A stretch of DNA of 64,000 bases from DASQPR01 sp963836775 (GCA_963836775.1 CAWIKR010000003.1:1488001-1552000), one strand, 5' to 3'. Positions 8,071 through 18,882 are shown, counted from the stretch's first letter. Notes: a model not told the origin generated them from the sequence alone. Translations and numbers: made by a program.

Positions 8071-9306
8071 ATGACATCGCCGGGGGTTGCCGACATGTCT
8101 CAGGCCCAGCCAGCTCGCAGCGTCGGACGCGTACACCCGGCTTCGGTCGCGCCGGCCGCGACTCGGGGGCGGGGGCGGCGGGCCGATCGGGCGGCTCCGA
8201 GGCGGTCGATCGGCCGCGCCGATCGGCTGCAGGCCTTCGGCCGGTACGCGGTCTGGGCGATCCCGATCTACGCGATCGTCGCGGTCGCGTTCCCGCGTCC
8301 GTCCGGTGCGTTCAGTTCCGACCCGGCGACCTATGCCCGCTACCTGGCGACCGAACACGGGACAATCAGCGAGTGGGCCCGCATCGTCGGCCCCGGGATG
8401 CTCGGCGTGCTGTCCCTGGTGGCGCTAGCGGCGCTGCTCGTCAAGGCGAGAGGCCGGTGGCTCGCGCTGGCCGGCCTGATCGCCGGTGTGGGCGGATCGG
8501 TCCTGCTGATTCTCGAGGTCGGCTCGGTCGTCATCCGCAACGAGCGGATGCGCGACGCCGTGCTCGGCGGTGGCCTGACCCGGATCCACGGCAACGCGGA
8601 CGCGACGTCCCGGCTGGTCCCGCTCGGCCTGCTGTTGCTGACGCTGGGCTGGGTGCTGCTCGGCATCGCGGTGTTCGTGGCGCGCGGGCTGAACAAGACC
8701 GACGGCGTACTCCTGGTGATCTCGGCCCCGATGATCTACATCGGCGGACTGGTGCTGTCGATGCTTCCGGTCCTCGGTGCGTTCCTGCTGGTGGCGGCCG
8801 GCTTGGGGATCGGCTTCGCGGCCGCCAAGGTGCAGCCGGCCGGCGTCATCCCGACCCCGCCGCTGGGAATCGGCCAGACGCAGTCCGCGCTGGCCCGGTT
8901 CGTCGACGCCCCGGACGAGCTCGAGCCGGTGCCGGTCACCGCCCCGAGGGAACCGGCCGCCGGCGACACGGCCGGCACGGCCAAGCGCCTGCGCGGCGTG
9001 CCGACCTCGTGGTCGGTGACCCGGGCCAACACCGATGACTTGGTCGCGCCGCCACCGACCGTGCCGACCTCGGCGAAGAATCTCAAGCCGGTCGCCACCA
9101 CGAAGAAGAACTGGTCGATCCTCAACGGCGCCTCGGTCAAGACCACGACTCTGAACGGGCGATCGGCCGGCGACGTGCCGAGCCCGACCGATTCGCCGTC
9201 CGCCGCGCAGCAGCGCGCCGAGAACGCTCGCCGGGACAAGGCGCGGAACCGGAGCAATCCCGGTGGTCCCACCAAGCCCGGGAGCAAGCCCGACCGCCAG
9301 GCCTGA
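8071..9306 (+). CDS. Integral membrane protein of unknown function with disordered tail
   Basis: About 411 residues. After a basic Arg/Ala-rich N-terminus come five hydrophobic helices (roughly residues 55-75, 105-130, 135-155, 185-205 and 215-255). The C-terminal 150 residues are polar, rich in Pro, Ala, Thr and Lys, and probably disordered in the cytoplasm. I recognise no family. The start is uncertain: ATG 8071 and ATG 8095 are in frame and neither has a good ribosome-binding site. It stands between a terminator and the RNA methyltransferase gene, so it is likely monocistronic. Confidence 0.7.
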   Translation: MTSPGVADMSQAQPARSVGRVHPASVAPAATRGRGRRADRAAPRRSIGRADRLQAFGRYAVWAIPIYAIVAVAFPRPSGAFSSDPATYARYLATEHGTISEWARIVGPGMLGVLSLVALAALLVKARGRWLALAGLIAGVGGSVLLILEVGSVVIRNERMRDAVLGGGLTRIHGNADATSRLVPLGLLLLTLGWVLLGIAVFVARGLNKTDGVLLVISAPMIYIGGLVLSMLPVLGAFLLVAAGLGIGFAAAKVQPAGVIPTPPLGIGQTQSALARFVDAPDELEPVPVTAPREPAAGDTAGTAKRLRGVPTSWSVTRANTDDLVAPPPTVPTSAKNLKPVATTKKNWSILNGASVKTTTLNGRSAGDVPSPTDSPSAAQQRAENARRDKARNRSNPGGPTKPGSKPDRQA

Positions 9307-9406
9307 TCGGCGCTGCGCCAGGGTTACGGCGGGGCAGCGTCCGATGACCGGCGACCCAGGATTCCAGGCCCGGGGCCCGACCGCTCGACGATTACCGGCG
9401 CCGGGC

Positions 9407-9418
9407 GACAATGACCTG
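9407..9418 (+). promoter_or_regulatory. Leaderless -10 element of the RNA methyltransferase gene
   Basis: GACAAT at 9407-9412, six bases before GTG 9419. The identical arrangement precedes the HAD phosphatase (3204) and DNA polymerase (22785) genes. Confidence 0.5.
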
Positions 9419-10222
9419 GTGCCGCACACCCTCACCATCACCGATCCGGGCGACGAGCGGATCGCCGACTATCGGGCGCTCACCGATGTGGAGCTGCGGA
9501 CCCGATGGGAGCCACCGCACGGCCTGTTCATCGCCGAGGGCGAGCTGGTGTTGCGGCGGGCGCTGCGGGCCGGCTACCCGGTGCGGTCGGTCCTGATCGA
9601 CGCCAAGCGGGTCGACCAGGTCGCCGCGCTCGACCTCGGTGCCGGCACTCCGGTCTACGCGGCCGGTCAGGACGTGCTGGAAGCGGTCACCGGATTCCAT
9701 GTGCACCGGGGCATCCTGGCGTCGTTCCGCCGCCGTGAGCTGCCGTCGGTCGCCGAGGTGCTGGCCGCGTCGCGGCGGCTGGTGATCCTCGAAGACATCA
9801 ACAACCATACAAATCTCGGTGCGGTCTATCGAGGCGCGGCTGCTCTCGGCTTCGATGGCGTCCTGCTCTCCCCGTCCTGCGCCGACCCGCTCTACCGGCG
9901 CAGCGTGCGGGTCAGCATGGGCGAGGTGTTCGCGATCCCGTACGCCCGGCTGGATCCGTGGCCGAACGCTCTTGACGTGGTGCGCGCCGCCGGGTTCACG
10001 CTTATCGCCATGACACCGGCGTCGGATTCCGTACCGCTGAATGAACTTGATGAGACGGCCCGCAACCGGCCGGCGCTGCTCTTCGGCGCGGAGGGCTCGG
10101 GCCTGAGCGCCCGGGCGATGGCCGCCGCCGACGTGCGGGTGGCGATCCCGATGCACCGCGGCGTGGACTCGCTCAACGTGGCGGCGTCGGCCGCGGTCGC
10201 GTTCTGGGAGCTGTCCCGGTGA
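9419..10222 (+). CDS. TrmH/SpoU family RNA 2'-O-methyltransferase
   Basis: SAM-dependent methyltransferase of the SPOUT class, probably acting on rRNA or tRNA ribose. The 267-residue protein has an N-terminal substrate-binding domain (FIAEGELVLRRAL) and the three SPOUT motifs: NNHTNLGAVYRGAAALG (motif 1), LLFGAEGSGL (motif 2) and IPMHRGVDSLNVAASAAV (motif 3), which form the trefoil knot and SAM pocket. Start GTG 9419 gives the normal N-terminus and sits six bases behind GACAAT. Its stop overlaps the start of the PucR regulator (GTGA), so the two are translationally coupled. Confidence 0.92.
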   Translation: MPHTLTITDPGDERIADYRALTDVELRTRWEPPHGLFIAEGELVLRRALRAGYPVRSVLIDAKRVDQVAALDLGAGTPVYAAGQDVLEAVTGFHVHRGILASFRRRELPSVAEVLAASRRLVILEDINNHTNLGAVYRGAAALGFDGVLLSPSCADPLYRRSVRVSMGEVFAIPYARLDPWPNALDVVRAAGFTLIAMTPASDSVPLNELDETARNRPALLFGAEGSGLSARAMAAADVRVAIPMHRGVDSLNVAASAAVAFWELSR

Positions 10223-11871
10223 GCGCGGTCTTTCCCAGCGTGCGGGAGGTGCTGGCGCTGGATCCGGTGCGTTACGGGGCGCCCCGGGTGGTCTCCGGCG
10301 CCGAGTCGCTGGACCGGCCGGTGCGCTGGGTGCACGTCGCCGAGGTGCCGGACATCGCCACCCTGCTGCGCGGCGGCGAGTTGGTGCTGACCACCGGGAT
10401 CGGCCTGCCCGGCGACGACGAGGGGCTTCGAGCGTTCATCGCCGCCCTCGCCGAGGTCGGCGTCTCCGGCCTCGTGGTGGAGCTGGGCCGGCGCTACGAC
10501 CAGAGTGTCCCGCGGGTGATGGCGGCGGCCGCGGCCCGGCATTCGCTGCCGCTGATCGAGCTGCGCAAGGCGACGCCGTTCGTGCACATCACCGAGGCGG
10601 TGCACGCGATGATCGTGGACGCCCAGCTGGCCGAGCTCCGCGCCAGCGAGGAGATTCACCAGCGGTTCACCGAGCTGTCGGTGGAGGGCGCGGAGGCCGC
10701 CGAGGTGATCAAGGAGGCGTCCGCTCTGGCCGGAGCGCCGATCGTCCTGGAGAACCTGTCCCGGCAGGTGCTCGCCTATGACACCGCGGGGGAGCGACCG
10801 GAGCTGCTGCTGGACGGTTGGGAGGCGCACTCGCGGCGGATCGTGGCGGCCGGCCGCACCGGCTACGACGCCGATGCCGGCTGGCTGGTCACCACGGTCG
10901 GTGCCCGCGGCCAGGACTGGGGCCGGCTGCTGTTGAAGTCCGATGGCGAGCCGCCGACCCGGCTGACCATCCTGCTGGAACGCGCCGCGTCGACGCTGGC
11001 GCTGGGCCGGCTGATCCGGCGCGACGCCGAGGGCCTGGAACGGCAGATGCACCGCACGCTGCTCACCGCACTGCTGGACCACACCATGCCGGTGGACGAA
11101 GTGGCGCTGCGATCGCGCGCGCTCGGAGTGTCGCTGGAGCGCCGGCACCTGGTCGGAGTCGTGGTGCGCTATGCGTCGTTGCCGGACGTGTCGGGCGCGC
11201 CGGACGAGTCCGCAGCGGCGTCGTCGCCGTCGCCCGAGGAGATGCAGGCCCGGCTGCGGGATCTGGCCGAGGCGGTCAGCGAGGCCCTCCGGGACTCGTC
11301 GCTGCTGGGCCTGGCCAGCGCGCTCGACGACCACACCGTGGGCACGCTGATCGCGCTGAAGAAGCCGGACGAGATCGACCCGGGGCTGCAGGCGTTCGCG
11401 GCGGCACTGCGCAAGCTTCGCGGCTCGGTCATCATCGCCGCCGGCTCCGGCGTCGATTCGCTGCGCGAGGCACGGCGATCACTGATGGAGGCGCGGCAGA
11501 TCGGGTACGCGGCCCGGCACGACACCCGCGACGTGCCGGTTTTCCGGCTGCCGCACGTGGGTCTGGCCGGCCTGCTGCACCTGCTCCGGGACGAGCCGCG
11601 GGTGCAGACCTTCGTCGAGCGCGAACTCGGCCCGCTGCTCGCCTACGACGCCAAGCACCCCAAGGAGCAGATGCTGCGTACGCTCCGGGTCTATCTCGAC
11701 AGCGGGCGCAACAAGTCGGCGGCGGCGACCGAGGCGCACCTGTCCCGGCCGGCGTTCTACGAGCGGCTGGCGCGGATCGGCCGGATCCTCGACGTCGATC
11801 TGGACGCGGTGGAGCCGTGTTTGTCGCTGCACGTCGCACTTCTGGCACTGGACGCGATCCGGGACGTCTGA
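10219..11871 (+). CDS. PucR family transcriptional regulator
   Basis: DNA-binding regulator (550 residues) of the PucR/CdaR type. The N-terminal PucR domain (about 1-125; LRGGELVLTTGIGL) precedes a GGDEF-like middle region and the C-terminal PucR helix-turn-helix (about 480-545; LRVYLDSGRNKSAAATEAHL...PAFYERLARI). Relatives control purine, GABA or proline catabolism. Here the downstream aminotransferase and semialdehyde dehydrogenase are the obvious target candidates, by position only. GTG 10219 overlaps the methyltransferase stop. The final codons and TGA stop are copied in a tandem repeat behind the gene. Confidence 0.9.
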   Translation: MSAVFPSVREVLALDPVRYGAPRVVSGAESLDRPVRWVHVAEVPDIATLLRGGELVLTTGIGLPGDDEGLRAFIAALAEVGVSGLVVELGRRYDQSVPRVMAAAAARHSLPLIELRKATPFVHITEAVHAMIVDAQLAELRASEEIHQRFTELSVEGAEAAEVIKEASALAGAPIVLENLSRQVLAYDTAGERPELLLDGWEAHSRRIVAAGRTGYDADAGWLVTTVGARGQDWGRLLLKSDGEPPTRLTILLERAASTLALGRLIRRDAEGLERQMHRTLLTALLDHTMPVDEVALRSRALGVSLERRHLVGVVVRYASLPDVSGAPDESAAASSPSPEEMQARLRDLAEAVSEALRDSSLLGLASALDDHTVGTLIALKKPDEIDPGLQAFAAALRKLRGSVIIAAGSGVDSLREARRSLMEARQIGYAARHDTRDVPVFRLPHVGLAGLLHLLRDEPRVQTFVERELGPLLAYDAKHPKEQMLRTLRVYLDSGRNKSAAATEAHLSRPAFYERLARIGRILDVDLDAVEPCLSLHVALLALDAIRDV

Positions 11872-11949
11872 CCCGGCGCCGGCGATCCGGACGTCTGACC
11901 CCGCGCCGGCGGTCCGGGACGTCTGACCCGGCGCCGGCGGTCCGGGTCG
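11854..11949. repeat. 28-bp tandem repeat spanning the pucR stop codon
   Basis: Units at 11854-11881 (inside the gene, with its TGA), 11882-11908 (one base shorter) and 11909-11936, plus a partial unit from 11937. Each includes TCCGG(G)ACGTCTGACC, so the stop context is reproduced three times. The last partial copy runs directly into the promoter-like TAGGGT of the pirin gene. Confidence 0.9.
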
Positions 11950-11961
11950 TAGGGTCGAAGC
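11950..11961 (+). promoter_or_regulatory. Leaderless -10 element of the pirin gene
   Basis: TAGGGT at 11950-11955 is followed by six bases and GTG 11962. It abuts the end of the tandem array. Confidence 0.5.
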
Positions 11962-12921
11962 GTGAGCAACCTGGAACTCGCACCGGCCGAGACCGACTGT
12001 CCGCCAGACGCCGCCGCCGGCGCCCGCGCCGATCTTCTTGACGGCCGGGACGTGCCGCTGGGCCGGCACACCGTGGTTCGGCGGCTGTTGCCGCACACCA
12101 ACCGGCGGACCGTCGGGGCCTGGTGCTTCTTCGACCACTTCGGCCCGGAGAACATCGCCGACACCCCGGGCATGCAGGTGCCACCGCACCCGCACTGCGG
12201 CCTGCAGACGGTCACCTGGCTGCTGTCCGGGGAAGTGCTGCACCGCGACAGCCTGGGCACCCTGGCGACGATCACGCCGGGCCAGCTCAACCTCATGACC
12301 GCCGGATTCGGCATCGCGCACTCGGAGGAGTCACCGCCGGAGCACACGCCGGTGATGCACGGGCTGCAGCTGTGGATCGCGCTGCCCGAATCGGTCACCG
12401 AGGCGCGGTTCGAGCACCATGCCGCGTTGCCGGAGCTGACCTATGGCGGCGTGTCGATGACCGTGGTGATCGGCACCTTCGACGGCACCTCGTCGCCGGC
12501 TCGCGTACACAGCCCGCTGGTCGGGGCGCAGATCAGCGCCGAGGGCTCGGCGTCGCTGCCGCTCCAGCCTTCGTGGGAGTATGCCGCGATCCTGATCGAC
12601 GGCTCGGCCACGGTGGCGGGCCAGGCACTGACGCCCGGGTCGCTGCTCTACCTCGGCACCTCGCGATCCTCGCTGGAGGTCAGCGGCGACGGCCGGCTGT
12701 TCCTGATCGGCGGTGAGCCGTTCGAAGACGAGCTGGTGATGTGGTGGAACTTCGTCGCCCGGTCGCATGAGCAGATCGTTGCGGCCCGGACCGCGTGGAT
12801 GGCCCGCGAGCGGTTCGGCGAGGTGCACGGCTATGCCGGAGACCGGCTGCCGGCGCCCGACTTGCCGACCGTACGGCTGAAGCCGCGCAGCCGGCACGGA
12901 CGTCCGATGCCGCCCAGTTGA
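11962..12921 (+). CDS. Pirin family protein
   Basis: Bicupin iron-binding protein of 319 residues; relatives act as quercetinases or redox-sensitive regulators. The N-terminal cupin has the pirin signature FDHFGP (about 55-60), PPHPHCGLQTVTWLL with the two metal-ligand histidines, and the later MTAGFGIAHSEESP with a third His and the Glu. A weaker C-terminal cupin follows (about 170-270). GTG 11962 is preferred, six bases behind TAGGGT. It sits between the PucR regulator and the aminotransferase; a role in the same catabolism is speculative. Confidence 0.9.
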   Translation: MSNLELAPAETDCPPDAAAGARADLLDGRDVPLGRHTVVRRLLPHTNRRTVGAWCFFDHFGPENIADTPGMQVPPHPHCGLQTVTWLLSGEVLHRDSLGTLATITPGQLNLMTAGFGIAHSEESPPEHTPVMHGLQLWIALPESVTEARFEHHAALPELTYGGVSMTVVIGTFDGTSSPARVHSPLVGAQISAEGSASLPLQPSWEYAAILIDGSATVAGQALTPGSLLYLGTSRSSLEVSGDGRLFLIGGEPFEDELVMWWNFVARSHEQIVAARTAWMARERFGEVHGYAGDRLPAPDLPTVRLKPRSRHGRPMPPS

Positions 12922-12942
12922 TCTCGCACGTGGCGCGGCGGT

Positions 12943-13012
12943 TTTCTGCTTTTCGGCACTCACGGCTGGACATTTCGGGCATCTCGGGACCGTGAGCGCC
13001 GAAAAGCAGAAA
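12943..13012. repeat. Long inverted repeat with 15-bp perfect arms
   Basis: TTTCTGCTTTTCGGC (12943-12957) and its exact complement (12998-13012), extended inward by TCACGG/CCGTGA and outward by CACGTGG/CCACGTG. It lies in the 416-base spacer after pirin. The arms are A/T-richer than their surroundings and unrelated to the second palindrome beside them. It may act as a terminator or be a small repetitive element. Confidence 0.85.
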
Positions 13013-13026
13013 GGTCCACGTGATCG

Positions 13027-13075
13027 CATGACGAAATGGCTGGTTTCCGATGCTGGAATCAGCCATTTCGTCATG
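13027..13075. repeat. Second inverted repeat with 16-bp perfect arms
   Basis: CATGACGAAATGGCTG (13027-13042) and its exact complement (13060-13075) around a 17-base loop, 14 bases after the first palindrome. Two large unrelated hairpins in tandem is unusual for a simple terminator. The rest of the spacer, to 13337, shows nothing I recognise. Confidence 0.85.
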
Positions 13076-13337
13076 TGATGCGTGGCCGACCTCGCGACAT
13101 TGGCGGGCGAGCCGTTCGATCCCGCTGATCGCGGCACACTGACGATGGGTGGTGGTGCGTATGTGTGCGCAGAGCGAGGGCAGAGTGTTAAGTGGGAGTC
13201 GGCCGGGATAGCAGACTGTCACTTGTGTGACCTGCGCAACTGGTGGCAGCGTGGACCGTACCGCACCGGCGCCTCCCCGCTCGATCTGCCGTTGCGGCAG
13301 TCGCGCATGCCGCCCGTACCAACTGAGGGGTTCGAGA

Positions 13338-14638
13338 ATGACCACCGATGACCTGTTGGCCCGCCACAAGGCCGTGATGCCGTCGTGGATGCTGCTCTAC
13401 TACGACGAGCCGCTGGAGATCGTCTCCGGTTCCGGGCGCCGCGTGGTCGACAGCGCCGGGCGCAGCTACCTCGATTTCTTCGGCGGGGTGCTGACGAACA
13501 TGCTCGGCTACGACATTCCTGAGGTGCGCGCCGCGGTCGACAAGCAACTCGACACCGGTGTCGTGCACACGTCCACGCTCTATTTGATCCGCCAGCAGAT
13601 CGAGCTGGCCGAGAAGATCGCCGAGCTGTCCGGCATCCCGGATGCCCGCGTGTTCTTCACCAACTCCGGCACCGAGGCCAACGAGGCCGCACTGCTGATG
13701 GCGACCAGTTATCGCCGCAGCAACCAGGTCCTCGCGGTCCGCAACAGCTACCACGGCCGCACCTACGCGACCATGGGGATCACCGGCAACCGCACCTGGT
13801 CGGCATCGGCGGCAAACCCGCTGCAGGTGGCGTTCCTGCACTCCGGCGATCGGCTGCGCGGCCTGCTGGCCGGCAAGGACGACGCCGAGCACATCGACGC
13901 CGCGGTCGCGGATATGCGGGAGATCCTGGCCACGCAGACGTTCGGCGATGTGGCGGCGCTGATCGCGGAACCGATCCAGGGCGTCGGCGGCTTCGTGCAC
14001 GCGCCCGACGGCATTTTCGGCGCCTATCGCAAGGTGCTCGACGAGACCGGCATCCTTTACATCTCCGACGAGGTGCAGACCGGCTGGGGCCGCACCGGCG
14101 AGCACTTCTGGGGCTATCAGGCGCACGGCGTCACGCCGGACCTGTTGACCTTCGCCAAGGGCGTCGGAAACGGCTACGCGCTGGCCGGTGTCGTCGGCCG
14201 GGCCGACGTCATCAACGCGGTCAGCGGCATCTCGTTCTCGACGTTCGGCGGCAACCCGCTGTGCACGGCGGCCGGCAACGCGGTCATCGACTATCTGCTC
14301 GCCCATGACCTGCAGGGCAACGCCGTGGCGATGGGTGCGATCCTGCTCGACGGCCTGCGGGACGGTGTCAAGGACACGGCGATCGTCGCCGACGTGCGGG
14401 GCAAGGGCCTGATGCTCGCCGTCGAGTTCGTCGAGCCGGGCACACTGAACCCGAACGCCTACGCGACCGCCCGGGTCTTTGACGAGTGCCGCAAGGGCGG
14501 GCTGCTGGTGGGCAAGGGCGGTCTCTACGGCAACACCATCCGGATGGGCCCGCCGATGACCCTGACCGAGGACGAGGCACGCGAGGGCCTGGCGATCCTG
14601 CTGGGTGCCATCAAGACGGTAGATGCGGAGCTTTCGGC

Positions 14639-14642
<4 letters not shown>
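13338..14642 (+). CDS. Class III PLP-dependent aminotransferase (omega-amino acid)
   Basis: Transfers the amino group of an omega-amino acid such as beta-alanine, 3-aminoisobutyrate or GABA (or alanine-glyoxylate type) to a keto acid. At 434 residues it has the SGTEANEAA phosphate-binding loop (110-118), Asp244 in SDEVQTGWGR contacting the PLP ring nitrogen, and Lys274 in TFAKGVGNG forming the Schiff base. ATG 13338 is the natural start; an open frame upstream lacks family similarity. The gene overlaps the (methyl)malonate-semialdehyde dehydrogenase gene by ATGA, so the substrate is more likely beta-alanine or 3-aminoisobutyrate than GABA. Confidence 0.92.
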
Positions 14643-16129
<1,487 letters not shown>

Positions 16130-16146
16130 TTTTGACCTGCTAGACG

Positions 16147-16177
16147 CGAAGGGCCCGGCGATCGGCCGGGCCCTTCG
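16147..16177 (+). terminator. Terminator of the aminotransferase-mmsA operon
   Basis: Perfect 13-bp stem CGAAGGGCCCGGC/GCCGGGCCCTTCG with a five-base loop, followed by TTA. It also lies downstream of the convergent minus-strand gene ending at 16205 and could serve both. Confidence 0.85.
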
Positions 16178-16204
16178 TTACGTCCGTTCACGATGCCGGC
16201 GGAC

Positions 16205-17047
16205 CTACCGCAGCGCGTTGACCACACAGCAGGTCGAACCGGTCGGCTTGCCAAGCTCGATCCAGATCGGATCGGTAATGATCGTCTCGAGCTGGTCCAA
16301 CGACAGCGCCGGCTCCGACCGGCTCACCTGACCGTACTTCGGGTCCGGCACGTTATATGTGTCCAGACGCAGGTACAGGCCGCTGGGGTAGAGCACCACA
16401 ACGGACCACGCGACGCCGATTCCGGAGCCTTCGTTACGCCCCGTCGTACGCATCATCAAAGCCCCACCCGGCAGCGTCGCCGTGCTGCAGTAGGTGGTGC
16501 TCGGGTTGTCAGCCCGATAGTGGCCGCAGTCGAATATGTCCGCCGCATTCGGCGCCGGTGCCTGGGCCCGCCACAGGAAGGACTGGTTCGGGCTGACGAC
16601 GATTTCGATGTCGGTGGTGCCGTGCGCGTCGCGATAGCGCACGTTCGCGTTGGTGCTGGCCTCCTGATGGGTGACCTGGTAGGTGCCCGGCGGGAGCATG
16701 CTTCGCAACTGCCTGGCGACTTTCGCGGCGTCCACGTAGTAGAGGCGAACGCGCTCGGTAGCGGTGACACGGTCCGGAGGGGGCGGCGTGGGATCCTTGC
16801 TTACCGGCGCGGTCACCGCCGTTGCCGGCGGACTGACCGACGCGGGCGCCCGTGTCAGCGCACCGACCGTTACTACGACACCTGCGGTCACCAAGACGGT
16901 GGCGACGCCGGCCACCGCGGTCCAGCAACGTCGGCGCCGCCGCAGCGCGGTCGCGGCCGCGAACACCTCGTCGCTGCCACCACGCAGCGGCGGCTCGTCG
17001 GTGACCGCACGCGCCAAGACGGCACCGAGCGAATCGTTGTCGATCAT
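16205..17047 (-). CDS. Single-pass membrane protein paired with an ECF sigma factor
   Basis: 280 residues: a cytoplasmic N-terminus ending in a basic RRRRR cluster (about 36-40), one transmembrane helix (42-64), a Pro/Thr-rich linker and an extracellular domain. Cysteines at both ends of the outer domain (FDCGHY, YCSTA, STCCVV) could form disulfides. Its start overlaps the stop of the sigma factor gene by four bases (ATGA), the standard arrangement for an anti-sigma factor. I see no HxxxCxxC zinc motif, so any regulatory role is inferred from position. Homologues beside SigE-type sigma factors are common in Micromonosporales. Confidence 0.8.
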   Translation of the reverse strand: MIDNDSLGAVLARAVTDEPPLRGGSDEVFAAATALRRRRRCWTAVAGVATVLVTAGVVVTVGALTRAPASVSPPATAVTAPVSKDPTPPPPDRVTATERVRLYYVDAAKVARQLRSMLPPGTYQVTHQEASTNANVRYRDAHGTTDIEIVVSPNQSFLWRAQAPAPNAADIFDCGHYRADNPSTTYCSTATLPGGALMMRTTGRNEGSGIGVAWSVVVLYPSGLYLRLDTYNVPDPKYGQVSRSEPALSLDQLETIITDPIWIELGKPTGSTCCVVNALR

Positions 17048-17562
17048 CGAGTTCCTCCATCGTTGCGGGTGAGTACGGGGTTCAGATCCGCCAGCGACTC
17101 CCGGAGCGACGCGAGCGCCTTGGCGGTCTGGCTCTTGACCGTCGGAATGCTGGTGCCGAGCGCCGCCGCGGTCTCCTCGATGCTGCGGTCCTCCCAGTGC
17201 CGCAGCACCACGGTGGCTCGCTGCCTGGGTGGCAGCTTGCGCAGCGCGGCCAGCACCGCCATCGCGGTGTCCGGATCGGTGCCGACCGCGGCCGGGTCGC
17301 CGCCCTCACCGGGCGGCCGCTCCCGGCGCCGCCACAACCGCCGGCTGTCGTCCAGGAACACCCGCGTCAGTGCGGTCCGCGAATAGGCGTCCAGGTTGTC
17401 GATCCGGCGCCGCCGGGCGGCCTCGACCACCCGGGCCAGCGCGGTCTGCACCAGGTCTTCGGCTCGATGCCAGTCGCCGCACAGCAGGTACGCGGTACGG
17501 CACAGGTGCGCGTACCGGCCCGACACGAATGCGTGCAGTTCCTCGTCGACCTCTGCGGACAC
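17044..17562 (-). CDS. ECF RNA polymerase sigma factor, SigE family
   Basis: 172-residue extracytoplasmic-function sigma factor. Region 2 (about 10-75) contains the AEDLVQTALARV core-binding motif and the region 2.3-2.4 recognition helix DAYSRTALTRVFLDD; region 4 (105-165) has LPPRQRATVVLRHWEDRSIEETAAALGTSIPTVKSQTAKAL, the -35-binding HTH. The ending TVKSQTAKAL is characteristic of the SigE (SACE-type) subfamily. It is first in a two-gene unit with the membrane protein and divergent from the large membrane protein at 17664. Confidence 0.93.
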   Translation of the reverse strand: MSAEVDEELHAFVSGRYAHLCRTAYLLCGDWHRAEDLVQTALARVVEAARRRRIDNLDAYSRTALTRVFLDDSRRLWRRRERPPGEGGDPAAVGTDPDTAMAVLAALRKLPPRQRATVVLRHWEDRSIEETAAALGTSIPTVKSQTAKALASLRESLADLNPVLTRNDGGTR

Positions 17563-17663
17563 GTGACTCCTCCCGGTATCGAACCTGTCATCTGGCTAGA
17601 CCGGTTAGGAAGGTCGCCAGGACGCCCGCTGCCGGAAGTGTGTTCCGGGTAGTGTGCTGAACG

Positions 17664-18707
17664 ATGACGAATACGGACAAGCCGGACTTCATGAGTGAGA
17701 TGCGGGACGCGGTCACACCGCGAGCCGGCGTGCTGGTGCTCGGTGTCCTGCTGATCCAGTTCGGATTCATCGCCAGCTATCTGGGTGCGTTTCACAATCC
17801 GAAGCCGAGTGACATCCCGATCGCCGTGGTCGCGCCGGCGGGCGCGCCGGCCGGCACCGCGGCCCGGACCGCCGCGCAGCTCAATGCGCTGGCCGGGCAT
17901 CCGGTCGAGGCCACCGCGGCGGCCTCCGAGGCGTCGGCGCTGGCTCAGATCAAGGACCGGAGTGTGTACGGAGCGGTGCTGCTGGGCGCCGGCAACCGCG
18001 ACGAGCTGCTGGTCGCCAGTGCCGCCGGCGCGTCGGTGAGCCAGGCCCTGGAGATCGTCGTCACCGCGGTGGACCAGACCCGGAGCCGCACCGTCGCGGT
18101 CACTGACGTGGTCCCGGCCGGCCGCGGCGACGCGCGCGGCCTGTCCGCCTTTTATCTAGTGGTCGGCTGGGTGGTCGGCGGCTATCTGGTGGCCGCGATC
18201 CTGGGCATCGCCGGTGGCGCCCGGCCGGCGAACCGGCATCGGGCCCTCCTCCGTTTGGGCACACTCGCCGTCTACGCGGTCGTTTCCGGCCTCGGCGGAG
18301 CGGTGATCGCGGAGACCATCCTGTCCGCGCTGTCCGGTCACTTCCTGGCGCTGTGGTGGTTCGGCGCGCTCCTGGTGTTCGCGGTCGGCGCGCTGACCAT
18401 GGCGTTCCAGGTGCTGCTCGGCATCCTCGGCATCGGCCTGGCGATCGTGTTCTTCGTGGTGCTCGGCAACCCGAGCGCCGGCGGTGCCTACCCGGCCGTG
18501 CTGCTGCCGCCGTTCTGGTCGGCGATCGGGCCGTGGCTGCCGCCCGGTGCCGGCACCGATGCGGTACGCAGCATCGTCTACTTCCCCGCGGCGAGTCTGG
18601 CCCAGCCGGTGTGGATCCTCATCGCGTACGGAGTGATCGGGGTGGCCGTGACGCTCGCTGTCGCCGCCGGCCGGCGCCGACCGAGCCCGCCGGAGCCTGC
18701 CGGTTAA
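17664..18707 (+). CDS. Membrane protein, YhgE/Pip or ABC-2 permease-like
   Basis: 347 residues. One N-terminal helix (24-44), a large extracytoplasmic domain (50-165), then five or six helices to the C-terminus (about 168-335). This is the layout of DUF3533/YhgE-Pip type exporter permeases, where the outer domain interrupts the first and second membrane spans. No ATPase lies beside it. TAGTGT eight bases before ATG 17664 suggests a leaderless start. Substrate unknown. It is divergent from the sigma factor. Confidence 0.75.
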   Translation: MTNTDKPDFMSEMRDAVTPRAGVLVLGVLLIQFGFIASYLGAFHNPKPSDIPIAVVAPAGAPAGTAARTAAQLNALAGHPVEATAAASEASALAQIKDRSVYGAVLLGAGNRDELLVASAAGASVSQALEIVVTAVDQTRSRTVAVTDVVPAGRGDARGLSAFYLVVGWVVGGYLVAAILGIAGGARPANRHRALLRLGTLAVYAVVSGLGGAVIAETILSALSGHFLALWWFGALLVFAVGALTMAFQVLLGILGIGLAIVFFVVLGNPSAGGAYPAVLLPPFWSAIGPWLPPGAGTDAVRSIVYFPAASLAQPVWILIAYGVIGVAVTLAVAAGRRRPSPPEPAG

Positions 18708-18871
18708 GTCTCAATGAAGAGCCGTCCACGCTCGGGCCTCGCGGTGGCAACCAGACCGTGATCCTCTTCAGCCTTGCGAGCGATCGCCGGTGCCGTATTT
18801 TTGTTCCGGCACCCCCGCAGGTTATCGCAGCTCAACGCCCATGCGCTGGACGCGAGTATAGGTCACAGTTA

Positions 18872-18882
18872 GGAAACTTTCC
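18872..18882. promoter_or_regulatory. Possible operator of the sugar ABC transporter
   Basis: GGAAACTTTCC is a perfect odd palindrome, embedded in AGTTAGGAAACTTTCCC, ten bases before a consensus -35 TTGACA (18892-18897). Its place just upstream of a likely promoter for the transporter operon suggests a sugar-responsive repressor or activator site. The regulator is not in the window. The remainder of the 434-base spacer shows no gene. Confidence 0.4.

Noticed and set aside
13227..13337. Longer N-terminus of the class III aminotransferase
   Set aside because: The extra 37 codons have no family similarity, and ATG 13338 gives the usual length.
18740..18765. DasR-type operator (AACCAGACC half-site) upstream of the sugar transporter
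   Set aside because: Only a half-site is present; the inverted partner is missing and the position is far from the promoter candidate.
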